A stretch of DNA of 7,611 nucleotides from an uncultured Collinsella sp. (GTDB lineage: Bacteria; Actinomycetota; Coriobacteriia; Coriobacteriales; Coriobacteriaceae): NCBI GenBank assembly GCA_900547025.1, contig UREZ01000086.1, forward strand, positions 1-7,611. The letters are read 5' to 3'. Under the pieces are notes generated by a model. The model saw only the letters and a program-made list of their open reading frames with translations, searched no databases and had not been told where the DNA came from. A program made the position numbers and the translations under genes. Numbering within the stretch: position 1 is the first letter of the stretch; each line of letters begins with the position of its first letter. Shown piece by piece: positions 1-5,482 of the stretch.

Positions 1-55
1 CTTTTCTTGTTGGTGGCTATCTGCGCAGTGGTGCCAATAGTATTTTGCGGAAGAT

Positions 56-1027
56 CTACCTCTCGCTTGGCATGGAAGTAGGGTGGCCGGGCTGGTCGTC
101 GTAGGCGTATTTGCTGTACACGTTGACCTCCCACTGCTTTTTTTCGACCTTTGCTACAGAATCTAGGATGAAGCCGGTCGCAAGGCTCAGGCCGCACAGG
201 AACATAAACGAGGCGGCGAGCATAGCGGTGGGGAAGCGCGGGACGAGGCCGGTCTGGAAATATTCGACAACGATGGGCATGCCCAGGGCGAGGCCGAATA
301 CCGCGAACAGAAGCGCAACGAGGCTGAAGAACTTCAGCGGGCGGTAGTCCTTGAACAGCGTGCCGATCATCGCAACGACTTTAATGCCGTCGCTCACGGT
401 GTTGAGTTTGGACTCGGAACCCTCGGGACGGTCGCGGTACTCGATGGGCACATCTTTGATGCGCCAGCGGTGGTCGACGGCGTGGATCGAGAGCTCGGTT
501 TCGATCTGAAAGCCCTCGGAAAGCACTGGGAAGGTTTTAACGAACGGGCGGCTCATGGCGCGGTAGCCTGTCATGACGTCATCGAAGCTGTAGCCATAGA
601 TCCACTTGATCATGGCGCGGACCAGATTATTGCCAAAGCCGTGGAAGGCACGCTTGTTCTCCTCGGCGTAGGTGCCGTTGGAAAGGCGATCGCCTACGGT
701 CATGTCGGCCGTGCCGTTAAGGATGGGCTCGCAGAGGGCCTTGGCCGCCTCGGCGGGGTAGGTGTCGTCTCCGTCGACCATCAGGTAGCAATCGGCGTCG
801 ATATCGCGAAACATCTGGCGGCACACGTTGCCCTTTCCCTGACGGGGCTCAAAGCGGACTGTGGCGCCGTGCTCGGTGGCAATGCGTGAGGTATCGTCCG
901 ACGAGTTGTTGTCATAGACATAGACCGTCGCCTGCGGAAGCTCGCGGTGAAAGTCGTCGATGACTTTGCCGATCGTGAGCGCTTCGTTGTAGCAAGGGAT
1001 GATGACGGCGATGGATTCAGAATTCAC
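56..1027 (-). CDS. Membrane-anchored family 2 glycosyltransferase (DPM/GtrB-like)
   Basis: Predicted 323-residue glycosyltransferase that would move a sugar from a nucleotide-sugar to a lipid (polyprenyl-phosphate) or glycan acceptor at the inner face of the membrane. The GT-A fold motifs are in order: PCYNE at residues 11-15, DNNSSDDT at 39-46 (nucleotide binding), the metal-binding DGDDTYP at 85-91, and MTGYRAMSR at 152-160, as in dolichol-phosphate mannosyltransferase relatives. Two hydrophobic segments follow, at about 233-254 and 268-288, then a polar tail of about 35 residues. This resembles GtrB-type enzymes with a C-terminal anchor. The start is GTG at 1025-1027, preceded by AAGGAG (1034-1039) with 6-nt spacing. 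It is divergent from the polysaccharide ABC exporter, which suggests a shared role in surface glycan assembly. The sugar and acceptor cannot be read from sequence. The family call is firm; the exact substrate is unknown. Confidence 0.9.
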   Translation of the reverse strand: MNSESIAVIIPCYNEALTIGKVIDDFHRELPQATVYVYDNNSSDDTSRIATEHGATVRFEPRQGKGNVCRQMFRDIDADCYLMVDGDDTYPAEAAKALCEPILNGTADMTVGDRLSNGTYAEENKRAFHGFGNNLVRAMIKWIYGYSFDDVMTGYRAMSRPFVKTFPVLSEGFQIETELSIHAVDHRWRIKDVPIEYRDRPEGSESKLNTVSDGIKVVAMIGTLFKDYRPLKFFSLVALLFAVFGLALGMPIVVEYFQTGLVPRFPTAMLAASFMFLCGLSLATGFILDSVAKVEKKQWEVNVYSKYAYDDQPGHPTSMPSER

Positions 1028-1057
1028 TTAATGCTCCTTATACATTCAATCCTAGAA

Positions 1058-1063
1058 AGTATA
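1058..1063 (-). promoter_or_regulatory. Candidate -10 box for the glycosyltransferase gene
   Basis: The minus strand reads TATACT here, about 31 nt upstream of the GTG start and its AAGGAG site. At a 17-bp spacing the -35 position (1081-1086) reads TTAGGA, a poor match to TTGACA. It is supported mainly by the -10 hexamer and its position in a short divergent gap, so the call is tentative. Confidence 0.4.
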
Positions 1064-1142
1064 GCCGTTTGGGCCTGGCATCCTAAGATGTGGGTTAGTT
1101 CTCCAGTTTTGTTGCGCGAATCGTTTGCATGGCCGTCGGGTC

Positions 1143-1148
1143 TATACT
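1143..1148 (+). promoter_or_regulatory. Candidate -10 box for the ABC exporter operon
   Basis: TATACT lies 39 nt upstream of the GTG start of the permease, giving a leader of about 30 nt that contains the AAAGGAG ribosome binding site. No good -35 hexamer is present at 16-18 bp. A TTGCAT at 1125-1130 is only 12 bp away, which is too close for standard sigma-70 spacing. The same hexamer occurs on the opposite strand at 1058-1063, so the 160-bp gap can drive both units. Confidence 0.4.
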
Positions 1149-1187
1149 GTTCGTTTGTCAACGATTACGAGTAAAGGAGTTGCATCC

Positions 1188-2033
1188 GTGTCGGATCAGA
1201 CAAAGCAACAAGAAACTCGCAGTCTGCCTGCGACGTTTGCTAAGAACGAATTTGAGAAGGACGCGTTTATCCTTCGTCAGCTGGTTACCAAGGATTTTAA
1301 GATCAAGTATCGCCGTAGCGTTCTGGGCGTCGCATGGTCGGTGCTCAACCCGCTGCTGATGATGATCGTCATGGCCATCGTGTTCTCGACGATTTTTGGC
1401 CAGGGCCGCAATGGCTCAATGACGCCCGAGATGTACCCGCTGTACTTGATCGTGGGTAACATCACCTTTGCCGTCATGTCTGAGTCTACTAACCAGGCCC
1501 TGACGTCGATCGTGGGCGCTGCCCCTCTGCTCAAGAAGGTTAAGGTGCACCGCTGGGTTTTCCCGGTGCAGAAGGTGCTCTTCTCGCTGGTCAACTTTGC
1601 CTTCTCGCTGGTCGCCGTCGCCATCGTCATGCTGTGGTTCCGCGTTATGCCTTCTTGGCACCTGATTCTGTTGCCGGTTTGCCTGCTGCTGCTTATGTGC
1701 TTCTGCATGGGCCTGGGCATGATGCTCTCTGCCCTTACGGTCTTCTTCCGCGACGTTATGCATCTGTGGAGCGTCGTCATTACGGCGTGGACTTACATTA
1801 CGCCCATCTTCTGGACGACTGACTATATTGCGCAAATGCCGCATCTCGTGCGTATCTTGATGTATGCGAACCCCATGTTCAACTACCTGCAGTTTATGCG
1901 CGATATCTTCCTGTTCCAGACTACGCCCTCGCTTATGACGTTTGGTATGTGCGTTGCTTGGGCGGTTCTTGCGCTTGTTATTGGCTACACCGTGTTCCAT
2001 AAGTCCGAGCGCAAGTTCATCCTCTACATCTAA
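1188..2033 (+). CDS. ABC-2 type polysaccharide export permease (Wzm/TagG/KpsM family)
   Basis: A 281-residue membrane subunit of a glycan ABC exporter, which would form a dimeric channel moving lipid-linked polysaccharide out through the cytoplasmic membrane. The N-terminal part carries the family hallmark: an amphipathic stretch (about 27-43, FKIKYRRSVLG) followed by WSVLNPLLMM (50-59), which begins the first membrane helix. About six hydrophobic segments are visible (roughly 48-70, 83-103, 133-154, 160-184, 190-213 and 250-270), plus the typical NPMFNYLQFMRDIF motif before the last one. I chose the GTG at 1188 because AAAGGAG (1173-1179) sits 8 nt upstream. An in-frame ATG at 1125 would add 21 residues of non-family sequence and lies upstream of the candidate -10 box. 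The stop TAA overlaps the TAAGGAG site of the next gene, so the ATPase is co-translated in the same operon. The exported substrate could be a teichoic-acid-like or other surface glycan. Confidence 0.93.
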   Translation: MSDQTKQQETRSLPATFAKNEFEKDAFILRQLVTKDFKIKYRRSVLGVAWSVLNPLLMMIVMAIVFSTIFGQGRNGSMTPEMYPLYLIVGNITFAVMSESTNQALTSIVGAAPLLKKVKVHRWVFPVQKVLFSLVNFAFSLVAVAIVMLWFRVMPSWHLILLPVCLLLLMCFCMGLGMMLSALTVFFRDVMHLWSVVITAWTYITPIFWTTDYIAQMPHLVRILMYANPMFNYLQFMRDIFLFQTTPSLMTFGMCVAWAVLALVIGYTVFHKSERKFILYI

Positions 2034-2044
2034 GGAGTGCTGTG

Positions 2045-2812
2045 ATGACTGAATCTGTTGTTGATTACAGCGAGCAGCCTCTGGCTGTCGAGGTCGACGA
2101 CGTCACCATGATCTTTAACATGGCGTCCGAGTCGCTGACCAACCTCAAGGAGTACTTCATCAAGCTTGCCAAGCACGAGTTGTTCTTTGAGGAGTTTAGG
2201 GCGCTCAAGCATATCTCGTTTGATATTCATCGTGGCGAGGTCGTGGGTCTGGTTGGCACCAATGGTTCCGGTAAGTCTACGATGCTCAAGATTATCGCCG
2301 GTGTGCTTGAGCCTAGCGAGGGCAGCGTTAAGGTGCACGGTAACATTGCGCCGCTGATTGAGCTTGGTGCCGGCTTTGACCCCGAGCTGACCGCCCGCGA
2401 GAACATCTATCTGAACGGCGCCCTGCTCGGCTATACCAAGGAGTTCATCGACGCCAACTTTGACGGCATTATTGAGTTCGCTGAGCTTCAGAACTTTGTC
2501 GATATGCCGCTTAAGAACTTCTCCTCGGGCATGGTGGCGCGTATCGCCTTTGCAATCGCGACGATTACCGAGCCCGATATTCTGATCGTTGACGAGACGC
2601 TGTCCGTCGGTGATGTGTTCTTCCAGCAGAAGTGCGAGGCCCGCATCCAGCACTTTATCCAGAGCGGCGACGTGACGGTTCTGTTCGTTTCGCACTCCAT
2701 GGAGCAGGTTGAGCGCATCTGCCAGCGTGCCGTTTGGATTGAGAAGGGTGACCTTCGCATGGACGGCCCGGTCAGTGAGGTCTGCAAGGCGTATCGCGAG
2801 CAGTTCAACTAG
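2045..2812 (+). CDS. Polysaccharide ABC exporter ATPase (Wzt/TagH/KpsT family, no C-terminal glycan-binding domain)
   Basis: A 255-residue nucleotide-binding subunit that powers the permease encoded just upstream. Motifs in order are: Walker A GTNGSGKST (71-79); the family-specific LIELGAGFDPELTARENIYL (104-123), which is typical of polysaccharide exporters; a Q-loop/helical region; the signature SSGMV (160-164); Walker B ILIVDE (179-184) followed by the D-loop (SVGD, 187-190); and the H-loop histidine H217 in VLFVSHS. The stretch at about 25-52 before Walker A is the insertion seen in TagH/Wzt-type ATPases. The protein ends about 38 residues after the H-loop, so the C-terminal carbohydrate-binding domain of O-antigen Wzt proteins is absent. 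The ATG at 2045 is 7 nt from AAGGAG (2032-2037); a GTG one codon earlier would be only 4 nt away. The gap to the permease stop is 11 bp. No terminator follows before the tRNA. Confidence 0.94.
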   Translation: MTESVVDYSEQPLAVEVDDVTMIFNMASESLTNLKEYFIKLAKHELFFEEFRALKHISFDIHRGEVVGLVGTNGSGKSTMLKIIAGVLEPSEGSVKVHGNIAPLIELGAGFDPELTARENIYLNGALLGYTKEFIDANFDGIIEFAELQNFVDMPLKNFSSGMVARIAFAIATITEPDILIVDETLSVGDVFFQQKCEARIQHFIQSGDVTVLFVSHSMEQVERICQRAVWIEKGDLRMDGPVSEVCKAYREQFN

Positions 2813-2814
2813 GT

Positions 2815-2820
2815 TATAAT
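2815..2820 (+). promoter_or_regulatory. Candidate -10 box for tRNA-Arg
   Basis: A perfect TATAAT begins three bases after the ATPase stop codon and 45 bp before the first base of the tRNA. The -35 position falls inside the ATPase coding end and is not a recognisable TTGACA. The tRNA may therefore also be reached by readthrough from the exporter operon, since no terminator lies between. Confidence 0.45.
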
Positions 2821-2864
2821 TACTTGCGCTTGGCCGAATTGTTTGGCTGGGCGTGCGGTTATTT

Positions 2865-2941
2865 GCTCCATTAGCTCAGTTGGATAGAGCAGGGGACTTC
2901 TAATCCCAAGGTCGACGGTTCGAATCCGCCATGGAGCACCA
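2865..2941 (+). tRNA. tRNA-Arg (anticodon UCU)
   Basis: A full cloverleaf can be drawn. The acceptor stem GCTCCAT/ATGGAGC is perfect, the D-stem is GCTC/GAGC with loop AGTTGGATA, and the anticodon loop CTTCTAA carries TCT at 2899-2901. The variable loop is AGGTC, the T-loop is TTCGAAT, the discriminator is A at 2938, and CCA is encoded at 2939-2941. It decodes AGA, and AGG by wobble. Two stem positions do not pair as drawn: G27-A43 at the base of the anticodon stem (GGGGA/TCCCA) and A50-C64 in the T-stem (GACGG/CCGCC). A strong terminator follows 10 bp downstream. Confidence 0.95.
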
Positions 2942-2950
2942 TCGTTTATT

Positions 2951-2983
2951 AAGCCCGGACCGCTTGGTGGTCCGGGCTTTTTT
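2951..2983 (+). terminator. Rho-independent terminator after tRNA-Arg
   Basis: A perfect 11-bp stem, AAGCCCGGACC (2951-2961) with GGTCCGGGCTT (2969-2979), has a 7-nt loop and runs into six T residues (2978-2983). It ends the tRNA transcript and, if there is readthrough, the exporter operon as well. There is no comparable T run on the minus strand, so it is probably one-directional. Confidence 0.92.
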
Positions 2984-3009
2984 CGTCTTGCTGATGTGGA
3001 TTGGCCTTT

Positions 3010-3040
3010 CAGCGACTCCAACGCATGGGCGTAGCCTTGG
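3010..3040 (-). pseudogene. Fragment resembling the 3' end of aroQ
   Basis: These 31 bases match the 3' end of the real aroQ (3751-3781) at 26 of 31 positions, in the same orientation and without gaps. On the minus strand they read QGYAHALESL, against QGYAHALELL in AroQ. Upstream in the same frame there is a TAA four codons before the match (minus strand, near 3046), and downstream the match stops abruptly. It is therefore a non-functional fragment, not a gene. It lies about 90 bp beyond the stop of the DUF4869 gene. Two origins fit: a partial duplication, or one arm of a direct repeat left by an insertion into the end of aroQ. The identity is seen directly; the origin is inferred. Confidence 0.6.
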
Positions 3041-3129
3041 TTTTAAACGTTTTGCTTGGCTTACTGCTCTGCCCTCGAACACTCCGATAAGTCTTTCGCA
3101 ACCGCATTCCGCGATTACGGCAATAGAAC

Positions 3130-3597
3130 TTAGTGCGGCATTCTAGTCGCATCTTCAACATCCAGAAAAACATTCGTGGCGCCAACAAACTCCTGCATGT
3201 TCCTGACGATGCGGCCATCGTTATCGATGCGAATCTCAAAACGCTTCCAGGGGAACTTCATGATGTGGTAAAGGGTTACCAGCACATCCTGTTCTTTGCC
3301 AATTTTGAGCAGCCAACGGGCGCAGTTATCGCCGCAGGTGGAAGCATTAAAGACCATGTTGGGGAGATTGCGGACAAGCAGGAGCGTCTTTACTCCGCCG
3401 GATAACTCGAGCGGGCTGATCGAGCCCAGCTGCTTGCTTATGATGTTGTGAGAGCCGATGAGCTCCGATCCGTCAACGCCTTTAATAATTTGCGCAACCA
3501 TGGGGTCTTCGAACCATGAATCCAAGTACGAGTTCTTAAAGTAGGTCTTGGTATCGTAGATGGAGCCGGGGTAATCTCCCAGATGAATGCTCAGCAT
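3130..3597 (-). CDS. DUF4869 family protein of unknown function
   Basis: A 155-residue soluble protein with no signal peptide or membrane segment. I recognise it as DUF4869 from memory of the family pattern: an N-terminal LSIHLGDYPGSIYDTKTYFK (2-21), an ISPLELSGGVKTLLLV stretch (60-75), and the very distinctive NASTCGDNCARWLLKIG (84-100) with the paired cysteines C88 and C92. A positively charged segment then leads into IRIDNDGRIVRNMQEFVG. Members are small, mostly from gut Firmicutes and Actinobacteria, and no function is established that I know of. I chose the ATG at 3595-3597 because GGAG (3604-3607) lies 6 nt upstream and the family starts there; a longer frame back to 3696 would run through the aroQ terminator. 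The base composition is visibly lower in GC than the aro genes. It stands alone, between the end of the aromatic cluster and tRNA-Arg, which suggests acquisition by transfer. Confidence 0.8.
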   Translation of the reverse strand: MLSIHLGDYPGSIYDTKTYFKNSYLDSWFEDPMVAQIIKGVDGSELIGSHNIISKQLGSISPLELSGGVKTLLLVRNLPNMVFNASTCGDNCARWLLKIGKEQDVLVTLYHIMKFPWKRFEIRIDNDGRIVRNMQEFVGATNVFLDVEDATRMPH

Positions 3598-3628
3598 GCG
3601 GGTCTCCAGACATTGTGTGACTGCAACG

Positions 3629-3634
3629 ATTATA
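3629..3634 (-). promoter_or_regulatory. Candidate -10 box for the DUF4869 gene
   Basis: The minus strand reads a perfect TATAAT 31 bp upstream of the ATG and 22 bp upstream of its GGAG ribosome binding site. It lies only 14 bp past the stem of the aroQ terminator, so the -35 element must fall inside the terminator hairpin. The hexamer there (CTGCCG at 17-bp spacing) is a poor match. The gene appears to have its own transcription start rather than depending on the aro cluster. Confidence 0.5.
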
Positions 3635-3640
3635 TGCCAG

Positions 3641-3680
3641 TAATAAAATGCCGGCAGCAGCGAGATTGCTGCTGCCGGCA
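3641..3680 (-). terminator. Rho-independent terminator of the aromatic cluster
   Basis: A perfect 13-bp inverted repeat, TGCCGGCAGCAGC (3649-3661) with GCTGCTGCCGGCA (3668-3680), has a 6-nt loop. On the minus strand it is followed by TTTTATTA (3641-3648). It starts about 50 nt after the aroQ stop codon, which is the expected place for the end of the operon. Confidence 0.88.
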
Positions 3681-3729
3681 CTGGCGTTGTAGTCACGCGA
3701 ATCAGCGTTCGTGAATTGTCACCGTTTGC

Positions 3730-4167
3730 TTACTTTTCGAGACGTTCCCTCAGCAGCTCCAGCGCGTGGGCGTAGCCCTGGAGGCCTTCGCCGGTGATGG
3801 TGGCGAAGCAGGCTAGGCGTGCATAGCTCACCTGGCGGAAGTCCTCGCGGGTCTCGACGGCGCTGATATGGACCTCGACGGCCGGGATGGCGACGGCCTT
3901 GAGTGCGTCGAGGATCGCGACGCTCGTGTGCGTGTAGGCCGCCGGGTTGATGACGATACCGTCGACCTTGCCGTAGGCCTCCTGGATCTTGTCGACGATG
4001 CTGCCCTCGTGGTTGGACTGGAAAACCTCGACTTCGTCGAAGCCCTGTGCAGCGCCCGCTTCCTGGCAGATCTGCACTAAGCGGTCGTAGTTGTCGCGGC
4101 CATAGATGCCCGGCTCGCGAATGCCGAGCATGTTGAGGTTGGGGCCGTTGATGACGAGTGCTTTCAT
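3730..4167 (-). CDS. aroQ: Type II 3-dehydroquinate dehydratase
   Basis: A 145-residue enzyme of the shikimate pathway that converts 3-dehydroquinate to 3-dehydroshikimate by trans-elimination, normally as a cytosolic dodecamer. The whole family signature is present: INGPNLNMLGIREPGIYG (6-23) with the flexible-loop arginine R17 and the catalytic tyrosine Y22; FQSNHEGSIVDKI (49-61); the substrate-binding NPAAYTHTSVAI (74-85); and EVHIS (98-102) with the catalytic histidine H100. The length is normal for the family. The ATG at 4165-4167 has AAAGGA (4175-4180) 7 nt upstream. It is the last gene of the minus-strand cluster, separated from aroE-aroK by a strong palindrome that may lower readthrough into it. 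A degenerate copy of its last codons lies at 3010-3040. Note that the name aroQ is also used for one class of chorismate mutase; here it means the dehydratase. Confidence 0.96.
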   Translation of the reverse strand: MKALVINGPNLNMLGIREPGIYGRDNYDRLVQICQEAGAAQGFDEVEVFQSNHEGSIVDKIQEAYGKVDGIVINPAAYTHTSVAILDALKAVAIPAVEVHISAVETREDFRQVSYARLACFATITGEGLQGYAHALELLRERLEK

Positions 4168-4188
4168 GGTTGCTTCCTTTGCGATTGG

Positions 4189-4229
4189 AAAACCACCACA
4201 AAGGTGCCTGTCCCCTTTGTGGTGGTTTT
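4189..4229. repeat. Perfect 16-bp inverted repeat between aroE-aroK and aroQ (REP-like or bidirectional terminator)
   Basis: AAAACCACCACAAAGG (4189-4204) pairs perfectly with CCTTTGTGGTGGTTTT (4214-4229) around a 9-nt loop, TGCCTGTCC. The A run and T run at the two ends make it look like an intrinsic terminator in either direction. It starts two bases after the aroE-aroK stop codon and ends 21 bp before the aroQ start. From memory, the core GGGGACAGGCACC recurs in dispersed intergenic palindromes of many bacteria, so this may be a mobile REP/MITE-type unit rather than a gene-specific terminator. aroQ has its own ribosome binding site just beyond it. Confidence 0.8.
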
Positions 4230-4231
4230 GA

Positions 4232-5482
4232 TTAGAGAGCGGATGGGAGGGTGTCGAGGAGGGCTTGGGCGGTGTTGGCGGCGCAGTCGCGTGAGTCGAT
4301 GATGTAGTCGGCCCAGGCGCGGTAGCGCGGCATGCGCTGCTCGGCCAGCTTGTCGATACCGTCGCGGGCGGTGATGGGGCGGCCCTTGTGGGCGAGCTCG
4401 TCGAGCTTGCGGTTGAGCATCACAATCTGGCTGTTCTGGTGCAGCAGCGGGTAGTTTTCGTCACGCGTGACCACGCCGCCGCCGGTGGAAAGCACCAGGC
4501 CGCTGCGCTTGGAGATGTCGGCCAGCGCCGCCGTCTCCTGCTCGCGGAAGGCCGCCTCGCCGCGCTCGACGATAAAGTCGGCGCAGGGCATGCCTAAGCG
4601 CTCCTCGAGGGCGCGGTCCAGGTCAATGTGCTCTCGCCCCGTGAGCAGGGCGATCTGCTCGCCCACGCGGGTCTTGCCCGAGCCCGGCATGCCGATCAGC
4701 GCGATGTTCTGTTCGCGGCGTGACAAGCGCTCCGTTACGTCCAGGATGCGCTCACGCGGGGTGACCTGGCCGGTATAGCGCTCGACGGCCTGTGCCGCCT
4801 GGGCCACGAGCATCAGCAGGCCGCCGATGCAGGGGATGCCACGGCGCTCGGCCTCGAGCATGAGTCCCGTGCGTGCAGGGTTGTAGACAATGTCGATGAC
4901 GCCTTCGAGCGCATCGAGCCCCTCGAGCGTGCAAGGCGCGTCGGGGCAGTGGGGGAACATACCGGCAGGCGTACAGTTGACGAGCAACGCGGCGTCGGAC
5001 TGCTGCGCGATGTTGTCGTAGTTGACTTCGCTCGTGCGGCCGACCGGCACGACGATGGCGCCCATGTCGCCGAGCACCATGCTGGCAGTGGTGCCGGCGC
5101 CACCGGTGGCACCGAGCACGAGGGCCTTCTTGCCGGCGACCTCAACGTCCAACTCCTCGACCAGGCACTGAAAGCCGAAGTAGTCGGTGTTGTCGCCGCG
5201 CAGGCGGCCGTCGGGCAGGCGCGTGATGGTGTTGACGTTTCCCATACGCTCGGCGAGTGGACTCAGCTCGTCCAGGTATTCCATGACGGCGCGCTTGTAG
5301 GGGATGGTCACGTTGGTGCCCTCCCATTCGTCACCTGTCATAAAAGCCTGGAGGTCCTCGGGCTCGCGCTCAAAACGCACATACTCTAGCCCCGCGAGCT
5401 CCTTGTAGATGGTCGGGGTGTAGCTGTGGCCCAGCACGCGGCCCAGCACGCCGTAGGGGCGGGTTGCGGCGACATCGGTCAT
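4232..5482 (-). CDS. aroE-aroK: Fused shikimate dehydrogenase-shikimate kinase
   Basis: A 416-residue two-domain protein that would carry out two consecutive shikimate-pathway steps: NADPH reduction of 3-dehydroshikimate to shikimate, then ATP phosphorylation to shikimate 3-phosphate. Domain 1 (about 9-238) is AroE: substrate motif GHSYTP (18-23), GTNVTIPYK (55-63) with catalytic K63, GNVNTI (81-86), GDNTD (96-100) with catalytic D100, nucleotide loop GATGGAG (124-130), NCTPAGM (169-175), and the C-terminal GGLLMLVAQAAQAVERYTG (220-238). Domain 2 (about 258-416) is AroK: Walker A GMPGSGKT (264-271), DLD (287-289), FREQE (312-316), STGGGV (332-337) and the lid GRP (367-369). A linker of about 18 residues joins them, with no stop or frameshift. 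The second shikimate-contacting serine of AroE is Thr22 here (usually HSxSP). The ATG directly follows the pheA stop codon, and GGAGGTG lies inside the pheA end, so translation is coupled. Confidence 0.95.
   Translation of the reverse strand: MTDVAATRPYGVLGRVLGHSYTPTIYKELAGLEYVRFEREPEDLQAFMTGDEWEGTNVTIPYKRAVMEYLDELSPLAERMGNVNTITRLPDGRLRGDNTDYFGFQCLVEELDVEVAGKKALVLGATGGAGTTASMVLGDMGAIVVPVGRTSEVNYDNIAQQSDAALLVNCTPAGMFPHCPDAPCTLEGLDALEGVIDIVYNPARTGLMLEAERRGIPCIGGLLMLVAQAAQAVERYTGQVTPRERILDVTERLSRREQNIALIGMPGSGKTRVGEQIALLTGREHIDLDRALEERLGMPCADFIVERGEAAFREQETAALADISKRSGLVLSTGGGVVTRDENYPLLHQNSQIVMLNRKLDELAHKGRPITARDGIDKLAEQRMPRYRAWADYIIDSRDCAANTAQALLDTLPSAL

Noticed and set aside
1416..2000. Minus-strand open frame (194 codons) opposite the permease
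   Set aside because: It is rich in His, Gln and Arg with no hydrophobic core, as expected from the reverse of membrane-protein codons. The plus-strand permease explains the region.
2832..2848. Possible hairpin between the ATPase and tRNA-Arg (GGCCGAA/TTTGGCT, 3-nt loop)
   Set aside because: It has two G-U pairs in seven and no T run after it, so it is not a credible terminator.
2931..3146. Plus-strand open frame starting inside the tRNA
   Set aside because: It begins within the tRNA acceptor arm and runs through the tRNA terminator. It has no ribosome binding site of its own and no recognisable protein.
3693..3714. Imperfect inverted repeat (TCACGCGAA/TTCGTGA) between aroQ and its terminator
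   Set aside because: It needs a two-base bulge and has no T tract. The much stronger hairpin at 3649-3680 explains termination.
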